From contig NZ_CP128233.1 in assembly GCF_030344915.1 (NCBI RefSeq), forward strand, positions 372,001 to 436,000: 64,000 nt of DNA. Reading direction: 5' to 3'. Source of the stretch: Neopusillimonas aromaticivorans (GTDB lineage Bacteria; Pseudomonadota; Gammaproteobacteria; Burkholderiales; Burkholderiaceae_B). The notes beneath the pieces were generated by a model, which was given only the letters and a program-made list of their open reading frames with translations, was not told where the DNA came from and did not search any database. Shown in pieces: positions 20,155 to 28,403 of this stretch. Made by a program: the position numbers and the translations under genes. Position 1 is the first letter of the stretch, and every line of letters begins with the position of its first letter.

Positions 20155-20381
20155 ATGGTTGTTGGGTGTGGGGCTGCAGTTTTGCATGGCATGGCACGTA
20201 CTGAATCCGCTGGCCTAGCTAAGCTAGACTGGTCCAACAGCAGCCAGCGCATTTCGCGTTCGCTCAACTCAGCCAGATCGCAGGTTCGGAAAACAAGGCT
20301 TTGGGCACGCGTACCGTCCCAGACCCAGACCTGGTGCATTGCATCACAGCCTTGCAGTGCGTACAACGCCTCCTCCAGCAT
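20133..20381 (-). CDS. small hypothetical protein in the PLD/AAA+ operon
   Basis: 82 residues from the ATG at 20381; the frame is open a further 24 codons upstream without an ATG, so the true start may be a rarer codon or the frame may have a lost base. The core reads as a globular domain (QVWVWDGTRAQSLVF, CDLAELSEREMRWLLLDQ), while the last 30 residues look like low-conservation tail. No family recognised. It sits between two perfect hairpins and before the PLD nuclease gene. Confidence 0.4.
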   Translation of the reverse strand: MLEEALYALQGCDAMHQVWVWDGTRAQSLVFRTCDLAELSEREMRWLLLDQSSLARPADSVRAMPCKTAAPHPTTMETVCLF

Positions 20382-20429
20382 CGTTGTTTCTTGATCACTG
20401 GGAATGAAATGAAAAGGTGATGACTTGCT

Positions 20430-20455
20430 GTCTCCTGTCTGGGTGGACAGGAGAC
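20430..20455. repeat. perfect 10-bp inverted repeat between operon genes
   Basis: GTCTCCTGTC and GACAGGAGAC with a TGGGTG loop, directly after the probable corrected stop (20457) of the upstream gene. No T tract on the minus strand. Confidence 0.55.
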
Positions 20456-20521
20456 GTTAAGACCTACGTGAAGGGCTTTGCGTTTCCTGCTCCTCAAGTA
20501 ACTCTAGTAGGTCCTGCTGCG

Positions 20522-21256
20522 CTACTTCACGTGCAAGAAGCGCAGCCCCCAACCATCCGCAATGGCTTCACAAAACTCATCAGCGACATGCGGGGTATCA
20601 CGTACTTGACGCAAGATGTAGAAAACCCGGGTGCCCTTGTAGTTCATGGCAAACAAGAATGCGAGATTGAGCTGGAGGGCTGAATTAACGGTCCTGAAGT
20701 AGCGTTTTACCTGAAGCCAGGTGGCCCTGTGAACGTATGGAGTCCCTTCGTAAGCCGCATCAGCGTTCTCATCGCACAATTCAAGTACAGCTTTTCTGCC
20801 GTTGCCAATATTGATATGAAAGCCCGTGTCTCCCTCTTCTGGAAAGGCAACCCTGCGTAGAAAGTCCAGGAAATTGGCACGAAACTCAGCCGAGGTCACT
20901 AGCTCAATCTTTTCTGAAGCGACCGGCTCATCGTTTTCTGCAAGGTTCTCAACCTGGATTTCGACATGCTTTTCGGAATCCACAATATCAATCGTCCACA
21001 TGCCGTCCTCAAGAATAGGCTCAACAAGGACGTTCTCAACGAAAAGGACGCTACAGTGAACAAGCACCTTGTCATTTTCACGAGTCAACCTGATCTCAAA
21101 AAACTTTTCTGTCTCGCTTGCTTCAGCACGAAGCTTATAGACAATTGACTCCGTTCCCCTCCTGGGATTTGCGTCGCTCTTGCTGTAATTCCAAGTGCGG
21201 CCGTCAGCAGCAGTGTAGGTAACGTAGATATCACCTGCTTTTTCAAAATTAATCAT
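20522..21256 (-). CDS. unknown operon protein C, related to operon protein A
   Basis: 244 residues, starting at an ATG with a strong GAGGAG ribosome site. The C-terminal half (about 155-244) resembles the gene at 21853-22436: both have a GRxAxL strand, an RxFxTV segment, a hydrophobic N-L/I-x-F stretch, and an ADEFxExI motif near the end. The frame may run on: restoring one base near 20531 gives EVAQQDLLELLEEQ and a stop at 20457. No known family is recognised. The context with an AAA+ ATPase and PLD nuclease suggests a sensor or adaptor in a defence complex, which is inference only. Confidence 0.6.
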   Translation of the reverse strand: MINFEKAGDIYVTYTAADGRTWNYSKSDANPRRGTESIVYKLRAEASETEKFFEIRLTRENDKVLVHCSVLFVENVLVEPILEDGMWTIDIVDSEKHVEIQVENLAENDEPVASEKIELVTSAEFRANFLDFLRRVAFPEEGDTGFHINIGNGRKAVLELCDENADAAYEGTPYVHRATWLQVKRYFRTVNSALQLNLAFLFAMNYKGTRVFYILRQVRDTPHVADEFCEAIADGWGLRFLHVK

Positions 21257-21298
21257 GTTCTCTCCTCAATGGGTGGTTCAGTGTTGGCGCGAGGTGCT

Positions 21299-21853
21299 TT
21301 ACTGCTCATACGTATCCAGCGTCACCAGCTTTTGTGACATCAGGTAATCTTTCAAAGTACAGGCAGCCTGACTGTCGTTCTGCAAATTCAGCGTGACGAT
21401 ACTTTTTCGTTTGGCTCGGCTTCTGGCTTTCAAGATGTCCAGCATGGCATCGGCAAGCTCGGGACGCTTAAAGAGCTGATCAATGTCATCAACCGCCAGA
21501 ATATATTCGTCCTCGAAACGCCGCTTCCATACGGGCCAGTCATCAAAATACATGGCGTCGTCATAGGTAGTCTCAAATCGGGAGGCCGACAAAAAGCTCA
21601 AAGCATTTGAGTCGTACTCCATTGCCAGGTTCGCTGCGGCGTTCAGGAGATGGGTTTTGCCCGAACCTTTGCCTCCTGCCAGTACCAAGGCCGACACGCC
21701 ATACGGAAAAGACTGTCCAATGTACTTGGCCGCAGCAGCCCTGGCTCTGCGAGCGTGCAAGCGGTAGTCGAAGTTACGGAATGTGAGATTGCGCTTAGGT
21801 CGTAGTGCAATCGCATAATGCGGTTCCATATCCTCCCAGTACAGACGTGTCAT
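21299..21853 (-). CDS. DnaA/Hda-like AAA+ ATPase in the PLD operon
   Basis: 184 residues forming a compact AAA+ core. Walker A GGKGSGKT lies at 60-67, followed by HLLNAAANLA as in DnaA/DnaC/Hda proteins; Walker B ILAVDDID is at 118-125; a sensor-1 type segment IVTLNLQND follows at 152-160. There is no C-terminal DNA-binding domain, so it resembles Hda or an IstB-like loader in size. It overlaps the preceding gene (TAATG) and has AAGGTGAG as ribosome site. It may load or regulate the PLD nuclease with the two related proteins; this is inferred from the operon. Confidence 0.75.
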   Translation of the reverse strand: MTRLYWEDMEPHYAIALRPKRNLTFRNFDYRLHARRARAAAAKYIGQSFPYGVSALVLAGGKGSGKTHLLNAAANLAMEYDSNALSFLSASRFETTYDDAMYFDDWPVWKRRFEDEYILAVDDIDQLFKRPELADAMLDILKARSRAKRKSIVTLNLQNDSQAACTLKDYLMSQKLVTLDTYEQ

Positions 21854-22436
21854 TACTCACCTTTTTCCAACAACTTGCGGATCAACCGGACGTTCTTCTC
21901 AACCGTGCGTAATCGGGCATCGAACTCTTTCACATGGTCCTCGTCAAGCTGGCCGTCCTCTTTAAACACGTCTTCCATCTTCTCCTGAACCGTTACTATC
22001 ACGGACTCGGCGAACTCATCGGCCGCATGCTCATCATCCCAGTAACGCAGGAGGATCAGTTCAACCTTTTCGCCTGAGAGATCTGGGTAAGGAAAACAGA
22101 ACGAGATGTTGAAGCTGATCGCAGCACCCACCGTGGACCAGAAGCGTCGGATCTCCCCAACGTTTTCACAGGCGTGCTCGAACAACGCGTTGTGCAAATG
22201 CAGCTCTTCATCCACATCCTCCCTGGCGACCAGGCAAGCTGTTCTACCGTTCAAGAATTTGATGTATAGTCTAGGCTTGCCATCGGTGTCTTTGTACGCC
22301 GGCTCGCGGTTTGCCACGCCATCAACGTAGGTTTTGAGCGAGTCCTTGAACACTTTGGCGTTGATGGGTTGATCTGCCGATGAAATTTTTTCGCACTCAT
22401 AGTTTTTCCTGTCCGCCAGTTTGAAAAATCCCGCAT
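21853..22436 (-). CDS. unknown operon protein A (frame broken by one base)
   Basis: First gene of the operon. With one base restored in the five-A run 22424-22428 it begins MRDFFKLADRKNYECEK at the ATG at 22436 and has about 194 residues; without it only the part from a GTG at 22353 is readable. An upstream in-frame ATG at 22457 is also possible. The middle part is related to protein C of the same operon (GRTACL, RRFWSTVGAAISFNISF, HAADEFAESV). The C-terminus (DARLRTVEKNVRLIRKLLEKG) should be a coiled coil. No family recognised. Confidence 0.55.
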
Positions 22437-22462
22437 GGATCTATTTTTTAGATCCATGCGGG
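22430..22462. promoter_or_regulatory. 14-bp perfect inverted repeat over the start of the PLD/AAA+ operon
   Basis: CCCGCATGGATCTA and TAGATCCATGCGGG are separated by five T residues. Both candidate ATG codons of the first gene lie inside the arms. In DNA it could be an operator; in RNA a hairpin that hides the start. It sits immediately after the predicted promoter. Confidence 0.55.
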
Positions 22463-22463
22463 A

Positions 22464-22491
22464 AATATAGCATATCGTTCGCCAAAAACAA
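22464..22491 (-). promoter_or_regulatory. predicted sigma-70 promoter of the PLD/AAA+ operon
   Basis: On the minus strand TTGTTT (22486-22491) is 16 bases from TATATT (22464-22469). Transcription would start within a few bases of the inverted repeat and the first ATG, giving a very short or absent leader. Confidence 0.45.
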
Positions 22492-22648
22492 ACGGCTGCA
22501 ACAAAATAAATTTGTGCCCATCTTTCGCCCCAAGTTTGAGGCAATTCATTTCGTACAAAGACTGGGTAAATACTCAACTGAGCTTCCCTGATATTTCGTC
22601 TTCCATCTGGGTGACATATTATTAACGTCACTTGAAGGAAGATGAGCA

Positions 22649-22939
22649 ATGAAGATACCTCGACAGTCATACACCCTGGAGTTCAAGGAATTAACCGTCA
22701 AGCGGGTCAAGGATGGGCAGTCGTTTTCAGCGGCTGCCAAGGAGCTTGGCATCAATGAGCAGACGTTACGAAACTGGTCGAACGCAGCAGCTCGTGGTGC
22801 GTTGACAGGCTCTTCAAGCAAGCCAGTTTCTGAAGAGCAGATGGAGCTCTCGCGACTACGGGCTGAGAATGTCAGACTCAAGCGTGAGAACGAAATCATA
22901 AAAAAGGCAGCGGCGTACTTCGCGAAAGATGCACTGTGA
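22649..22939 (+). CDS. IS3 OrfA (helix-turn-helix protein)
   Basis: 96 residues: a helix-turn-helix (FSAAAKELGINEQTLRNW) and a leucine-zipper-like helix (ELSRLRAENVRLKRENEIIKKA). A canonical slippery heptamer, A AAA AAG, lies at 22900-22906 in the OrfA frame, where -1 frameshifting would make the OrfAB transposase. Confidence 0.92.
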   Translation: MKIPRQSYTLEFKELTVKRVKDGQSFSAAAKELGINEQTLRNWSNAAARGALTGSSSKPVSEEQMELSRLRAENVRLKRENEIIKKAAAYFAKDAL

Positions 22940-23825
22940 AGTACGCCTGGATTGATCAGCATCGTCAGGAGTACGGTTTGGCACAAATGTGCGGCGTCTT
23001 GGCGGTCAGCGTCAGCGGCTATCGCTGCTGGAAGCGTGGTGGTACGCCTAGCCGCAAGCGGTTGACGGATGCGCAGATGCTGGCACTGATCAAGGCGATC
23101 CATGCCGAGCTCAAGGGCGCCTATGGCAGCCCGCGCATGCTGAGGGAACTGCGAAACCGGGGTTCTCGGCCAGTAAAGCGCGGGTGGAACGATTGATGCG
23201 AGAAAACAATGTGCGAGCACGGCACAAGCGCCGCTACAAAGCCACAACGGATTCGAAACACAGTCTGCCGGTGGCGCAAAACTTGTTGGATCGCAACTTT
23301 ACGCCCAGCGCGCCGAATGAAGTCTGGACGTCCGACATCACCTACCTGTGGACAGATGAAGGCTGGCTGTACCTGGCCATCGTTCTGGATCTGTTTAACC
23401 GGGAAGTGGTTGGCTGGTCTTTGAAACCACGCATGACTGCTGATATTGTGACCGACGCACTGACCATGGCCTGGTTTCGGCGCCGGCCAGCTGCGGGCTT
23501 GATCCATCACTCTGATCGGGGAAGTCAATACGCGAGCCATGCCTTTCAATCGCTGTTGTCGGAATATGGCATGACTTGTTCGATGAGTCGAAAGGGTAAC
23601 TGCTGGGACAATGCACCAACGGAAAGCTGGTTCAACAGTTTCAAACACGAGCGCGTCTTTGGTAAACGGTTCCAGACACGAGACGAGGCCAGAGACATGA
23701 GCTTTGAATACATTGAGGTGTTTTACAACCGGAAAAGGCAGCATTCAACTCTCGGATATTTATCGCCAAGCAATTACCTGCACCGTTGGCTTAGTCAGCA
23801 AGCAAAGGAAAAGCTGGTAGCATGA
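22936..23825 (+). CDS. IS3 OrfB transposase, rve integrase core (frame broken by one base)
   Basis: The first part has the HTH_21-type segment (GAYGSPRMLRELRNRG). The frame is lost at TT 23163-23164; with one T restored it continues SASKARVERLMRENNV. The DDE core follows: VWTSDITYLWTDEGW (first Asp), HSDRGSQYAS (second Asp) and NAPTESWFNSFKHE (Glu). Total about 296 residues, normal for the family. It is translated as the OrfAB fusion. Confidence 0.88.
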
Positions 23826-23867
23826 ACAACGCCCTTTGGTAGACGAAAAACAGAGGGAACCTCAAAC

Positions 23868-24066
23868 TGCTTGGCTGACAAACGAGAACACTACTAGAAG
23901 CACATCTTTAGTTTCATCGTTTGATGGCCAAGCAGGAACTCTATGGAGATGCCTTCCTTGATTAAAAGTAAGACAGGACCACTGTCAGAAATAACATCTG
24001 GTTGGCCGACAGTGATGATTGACAGCTTCTACCTTGTTTGCGTCTGTCTATTTTTTTCTGTTAGCT
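23868..24066. other. intergenic stretch between IS3 and hsdR
   Basis: About 200 bp after the hsdR stop. I see no ORF with coding character, no clear terminator and no repeat. Confidence 0.5.
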
Positions 24067-27000
24067 TCAGTTGGCTCCAGTAGACATCCCTTGATAGACG
24101 CTTTGTCCTGCCCCAAAGTAGTTCTCATAGATATGGGCGTAGGTCTTCACTCGTTTGTTCTTCTTCAGGTCGGACGAGTAGGACTTGGGCAGCTTGAGGT
24201 AGAAGTCCCGAATAGTTCGTTCGACATCAGCCTTGGTCTGGGTCTTCAGTCGCCAATCCAGAACCAGCTTCTCGGCTTTCAGCTTGGCGAGCAGCTCTTT
24301 GGCAACCTTCTTCACTTCGTCTTTTTCCTTATCGCTCAGTTCCGGTTCCGGCTGGGTCAGAAGGTCGAAGATCGCCAGCTCTTCCTCTGATAGGCTCTCA
24401 CGGTGTGCCCGTTGTTCCTCTTCAGTCAGATTTTGGGCGAAATCCATCAGTTCCTTGAAGAAGGCTTCGAGGTTGTGGCTGGAGGCGTTGTAGGACTCGA
24501 TGAGCCTCTGGAACTTCTCCAGAAAGTCGATCCGACCCTTGTTCTCCCGGACCATCTTGTCGAGCTTCTTCTCGATCTGGCCCTTCAGCTTCTCGGTCTC
24601 GGTGGCCTTCTTGCCTTCCTCGAACTTCTTCTGGAGGGCAGCAAAGTCGATCTGCGAGAGGTCGATCAAAGACTCAGCGGCTGGTCGCTCCCCTATGCGG
24701 TAACCCTCGGTAGCAATCGAGTCATCCAGTAAGGCATCTAGGTCACTCATCACCCAAGAGATGTCGGGTGCAGGACGTAACGCCTTGATCATGGCCCCAA
24801 GGTAAGCCACCAGGACAGACATGGGGGCGTAAGCATTGGCTTCGGCATCAGGCAAAATTGCCTTGAAGGTACGGGCTACCTGACCTGCCAAGAGTAGGTA
24901 CGCCTTCACCTTGTCTTCCCCGGCTTCGAGGACAACATCCATGGCCTTCTGGAGGGCTTCCAGACGCTTTTCTGGCGGCGTGTTCACAACACCCTTCAGA
25001 TCAATGTCGAGGCCCGTACAAAACGATTCCGCCTGTTTGAGAAGCTCCTCCAGTTGCTCGACCAGAGCCGCCTTGTCGTTGATCGGTAGTTGCCCTGGCT
25101 GGTTGGGCTTAGCGTAGATCCGCAGGGCATCCTGAAGGTTACGGAAGATGCCCACGTAATCAACGATCAGACCGGCACTCTTGCCCGGTGCCACACGGTT
25201 AGCCCGAGCGATTGTCTGCATCAAGGTGTGATTCCGCATCGGCTTGTCAAGGTACAAGGTTGAGCAGGTTGGCACATCAAAGCCGGTGATCCACATAGCG
25301 CAGACGAAGACCAGACGCAGAGGGCCATCGGGGTCTTTGAACTTTTCATCCAAGTCCTCACTGATCATCCGCTGCCGGTGCGGCACGATGTCCAGCCCCT
25401 TGGCCTTGAGGTCATCGATCTCGTTCTGGGATTGCGACACAACTACGGCCATGTCGGTGGTCTGCATGACCTTGATCTTCTCGGTTAGCACCTCCTTGGC
25501 ATCCCCAGTGGCTGTCTTCAGTTGTGCTTGAAGATCAGCTAACTGCTTCTTCCAGTGGGCTTGTACCTTGTCGTACATCCGCACAGCAGTGGCCTTGTCG
25601 ATGCAGACCATCATGGCCTTGCCCCGGTAACCTCGACCGAGGAAATGCTTCACCAGATCGGCAGCGACGGTCTCAAGTCGCTCATCACGGGTGATCAGGT
25701 GGTACTCACGGGCGAACTCCCGTTCAAGCTTCTTCTCTTGGGCCTCATCCAGTTCGGCCTCTTCGAGGAGCTTCTCGATGTCCTTGTTCAGGTTCTCGTT
25801 GGTGATCTGAAGCTCAGGCGTTCTGTTCTCGTAGTAGAGCGGCACTGTGGCCCCATCCTCAATGGATCGGGCGAAGTCATAGACAGACACGTAATCCCCG
25901 AAGACTTCCCGGGTGCGTTCTTCCTCCCCGGCAATCAGCGGCGTCCCGGTGAAGCCAAGGAAGGCAGCATTCGGAAGGGCATTCCGCATGTTTAGCGCGA
26001 AGATGTCGTACTGGCTGCGGTGGGCTTCATCGGTGATGACGATAATGTCGCTGCGGTCGGAAATCTGCGGGTAAGCCTCGCCTTTGTCCGTGTGGAACTT
26101 CTGGATCAGACTGAAGACGTAGCGTTGATCCTGCGACAGGAGCAACTTCAGGTGTTCCCCACTGTTGGCCTGTACCTCTGCTCCAGAGATCGCACCGGTT
26201 GCCGTGAAGGTCTTATAGATTTGATCGTCCAGTTCCGAGCGGTCGGTGACGATCACGAAAGTCCATTTGCCGGGTAAGGTGCGGAGAATCTTCTGGGTGA
26301 AGAAAACCATCGAGAGGCTCTTGCCGCTCCCCTGCGTGTGCCAGAAGACCCCGAGCTTCTTGGCTGCTTCCACATCCCCGGACTCTCGCAGCTTGATCAT
26401 CTGGGCAATCGCCTTGTTCACGCCCAGGTACTGGTGGTTCTTGGCCACCTTCTTTATCAAGCCGCCTCGTGCCAACTCGAACAGCGTGAAGTTCTCCACA
26501 ATATCGAGCAACCGCCGCTTATCGCAAAGACCACGAATGGCTGTCTCCAAGCTGGTGGAACCTGCCTCTGTCTCATCGTCAATCCGCCGCCACTCGAAGA
26601 AGTGCTCCCAAGGGCTGGTCAGGGTGCCCACCCGGGTCTGTGAACCATTGGACAGCAGGATGAAGGCGTTGGGATGAAAGAGCTGCGGGATGCTCTGGCC
26701 CTTGTAGTCCTTCAGGTTGTCGTCGTAGGCAGACTTCAGGGGAACATGCGGTCCCTTCAGTTCGATGAAAACCAAGGGAATCCCGTTGACGAAGCCGAGC
26801 AGGTCACAGCGACGCTTGTACATTTCCCCCGATATCCACATCTGCTGGGTAAGGAAGAAGTCGTTGTTCTCAGGTGTGTTCCAATCGATGACCGAAAGCT
26901 CGACCGTCTGCGGGTTGTCTTCGTCGTCAGTAATCTCCACCTTCACCCGATCCCGCAGCAGCTTGTAGAAGGCTTGGTTGGCATTGACTGGTATCTGCTT

Positions 27001-27273
27001 CGAGCGATCCTCGGTCAGTTGCTCGATGGCCTGTTCGTAGGCTGCAGCCGGGTAGCCGGGGTTGATGCGTTCCAGCGCTTTGCGAAGTCGAGGCACGAAG
27101 ATGACCTCGGCGGCAGACTTGCGGCCTTCCGTACCATCTGGGCCAAAGGTCTCGTTGTAGAGGTTGGCCGTCTCCCAGCCAAGGGATGCAAAACAGTTGA
27201 TCGCGGGTAGCTCGACCAGTGCGAGCTCCCCGTAGCTGGCTGTTACTTCCTTGGCTGTGAGAAAGGTAGTCAT
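24067..27273 (-). CDS. hsdR: type I restriction enzyme, HsdR subunit
   Basis: 1,068 residues, complete and unbroken. The N-terminal endonuclease domain has the PD-(D/E)xK-type pattern in CDLLGFVNGIPLVFIELK (about 156-173). The translocase has Walker A HTQGSGKS near 315, the DEAH box ITDEAHRSQYD, FTGTPL, and helicase motif VI QTIARANRVAPGKSAG. HsdR cuts DNA after the HsdM2S complex meets an unmethylated site and the motor translocates. The ATG at 27273 overlaps the end of hsdS (ATGA). Confidence 0.97.
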   Translation of the reverse strand: MTTFLTAKEVTASYGELALVELPAINCFASLGWETANLYNETFGPDGTEGRKSAAEVIFVPRLRKALERINPGYPAAAYEQAIEQLTEDRSKQIPVNANQAFYKLLRDRVKVEITDDEDNPQTVELSVIDWNTPENNDFFLTQQMWISGEMYKRRCDLLGFVNGIPLVFIELKGPHVPLKSAYDDNLKDYKGQSIPQLFHPNAFILLSNGSQTRVGTLTSPWEHFFEWRRIDDETEAGSTSLETAIRGLCDKRRLLDIVENFTLFELARGGLIKKVAKNHQYLGVNKAIAQMIKLRESGDVEAAKKLGVFWHTQGSGKSLSMVFFTQKILRTLPGKWTFVIVTDRSELDDQIYKTFTATGAISGAEVQANSGEHLKLLLSQDQRYVFSLIQKFHTDKGEAYPQISDRSDIIVITDEAHRSQYDIFALNMRNALPNAAFLGFTGTPLIAGEEERTREVFGDYVSVYDFARSIEDGATVPLYYENRTPELQITNENLNKDIEKLLEEAELDEAQEKKLEREFAREYHLITRDERLETVAADLVKHFLGRGYRGKAMMVCIDKATAVRMYDKVQAHWKKQLADLQAQLKTATGDAKEVLTEKIKVMQTTDMAVVVSQSQNEIDDLKAKGLDIVPHRQRMISEDLDEKFKDPDGPLRLVFVCAMWITGFDVPTCSTLYLDKPMRNHTLMQTIARANRVAPGKSAGLIVDYVGIFRNLQDALRIYAKPNQPGQLPINDKAALVEQLEELLKQAESFCTGLDIDLKGVVNTPPEKRLEALQKAMDVVLEAGEDKVKAYLLLAGQVARTFKAILPDAEANAYAPMSVLVAYLGAMIKALRPAPDISWVMSDLDALLDDSIATEGYRIGERPAAESLIDLSQIDFAALQKKFEEGKKATETEKLKGQIEKKLDKMVRENKGRIDFLEKFQRLIESYNASSHNLEAFFKELMDFAQNLTEEEQRAHRESLSEEELAIFDLLTQPEPELSDKEKDEVKKVAKELLAKLKAEKLVLDWRLKTQTKADVERTIRDFYLKLPKSYSSDLKKNKRVKTYAHIYENYFGAGQSVYQGMSTGAN

Positions 27274-28403
27274 GCTGAGATGGCCCCCTCAGGTTCGTGC
27301 AGATGGGAAACGTTGAGTTCACCAGAGATGAGCTTAGGGAGTAGAAGGTCTCGGGTCGCGCGTAGGTTAGCGTTTTTTTCGTGAAGCTTGTTTGCGAGAT
27401 TGAACATTGGTTGTATCAGCGAATCCGCCTCCAAGCATAGTTCACTAGGACATCCCACAACACGTAGCGAAGCCAAGCCATCGAGGGTGAGTTGTGGTTG
27501 TGCGGCTCCACCCAGAACAGTTTTGATTGGGGAGTATGAGGAAAATAATTGAGCAAAGCCATGGCTCGCACCAGCAAATCTTCCTTTTGGCACAACAACA
27601 AAGGAGTTGTTTGTCACGAATGCTTGTTCAGTCGTACGCCAAACAGTCCCGCTACCATTTCCTCGCGACGTAATTAAGCATGTTGGTCCTGGCACCACAT
27701 ATTCGTCGTGTCGACCAATCACCCCTCCACCACCGTAGACAGGGTATTTTCCATCTGAGCAGAGGTTTTTCGTCGGCAAGGTTTTGCCATATCTGACGTC
27801 GAAGAGCTCGGTGAAGGGGGCGATTCCCCACCCCTCCGGGATCAACCCCAGTTCCGACTCCACCATCTTCACCTGTTCATGCCCCGGAAAACGGAAGCGG
27901 ACAAACCACTCCTCGTAGATTCTCCGGGCCATTTCCTCAAGGATGGCGATCCGTCGCGTGTTGTTTTCGATCAGGTCATCGTAGGCGGATAGGATGGAGG
28001 CGATGCGGCGCTGGGTTGAGACGTCAGGAATTCTTGCTGGAACACCTTTAAGGACAGTTTGTGTAACAAGCGGCTGTGCTGCACCGCCCGCATATCGGTT
28101 CAGCCCGAGTTCCTTCAGCAGGTAGTAGAAATATCTGACATCCCCGCTCTTGGGCTTTGCCACAATCGTGTTATCAGAAGCCCAAAAACGACTCTTGCAG
28201 TACGCAACAGAACCACAGTATGCTCCAACACGTCCGATGACAATGGAGTTGTCATATTTCCATTCGGAAGAACCACCGATCAACCCATTCGAGCCGTAGG
28301 CTGGATAATCACCTTCCTGACCGGGCTTGATTGCCTTGCCATTGAAAAAATCCACTACATCGGCAAGGGTTACATCGAAAAATTCAGCCATACCTATCCT
28401 CAA
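27270..28403 (-). CDS. hsdS: type I restriction-modification specificity subunit HsdS
   Basis: 377 residues with two target-recognition domains separated by a conserved helix (RRIASILSAYDDLIENNTRRI, near 130-150) and a final conserved helix (ANKLHEKNANLRATRDLLLPKLISGEL). Each TRD opens with the pattern KPGQEGDYPAYGSNGLIG or KYPVYGGGGVIG. HsdS decides the bipartite DNA site for both HsdM and HsdR. It overlaps hsdM upstream and hsdR downstream by four bases, so the three are translationally coupled. Confidence 0.95.
   Translation of the reverse strand: MRIGMAEFFDVTLADVVDFFNGKAIKPGQEGDYPAYGSNGLIGGSSEWKYDNSIVIGRVGAYCGSVAYCKSRFWASDNTIVAKPKSGDVRYFYYLLKELGLNRYAGGAAQPLVTQTVLKGVPARIPDVSTQRRIASILSAYDDLIENNTRRIAILEEMARRIYEEWFVRFRFPGHEQVKMVESELGLIPEGWGIAPFTELFDVRYGKTLPTKNLCSDGKYPVYGGGGVIGRHDEYVVPGPTCLITSRGNGSGTVWRTTEQAFVTNNSFVVVPKGRFAGASHGFAQLFSSYSPIKTVLGGAAQPQLTLDGLASLRVVGCPSELCLEADSLIQPMFNLANKLHEKNANLRATRDLLLPKLISGELNVSHLHEPEGAISA

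Larger units (their letters stand above)
22579..23864. mobile_element. IS3-family insertion sequence, 3-bp target duplication
   Basis: 1,286 bp. Ends read inwards as TGAGCTTCCCTGATATTTCGTC and TGAGGTTCCCT...TTTCGTC, an imperfect inverted repeat; AAC is duplicated at 22576-22578 and 23865-23867. It lies between the promoter side of the PLD/AAA+ operon and the 3' end of hsdR and disrupts no gene that I can see. Confidence 0.9.

Noticed and set aside
23868..24066. Possible small gene or RNA between IS3 and hsdR
   Set aside because: No ribosome site with a coding-like frame, no terminator and no repeat found.
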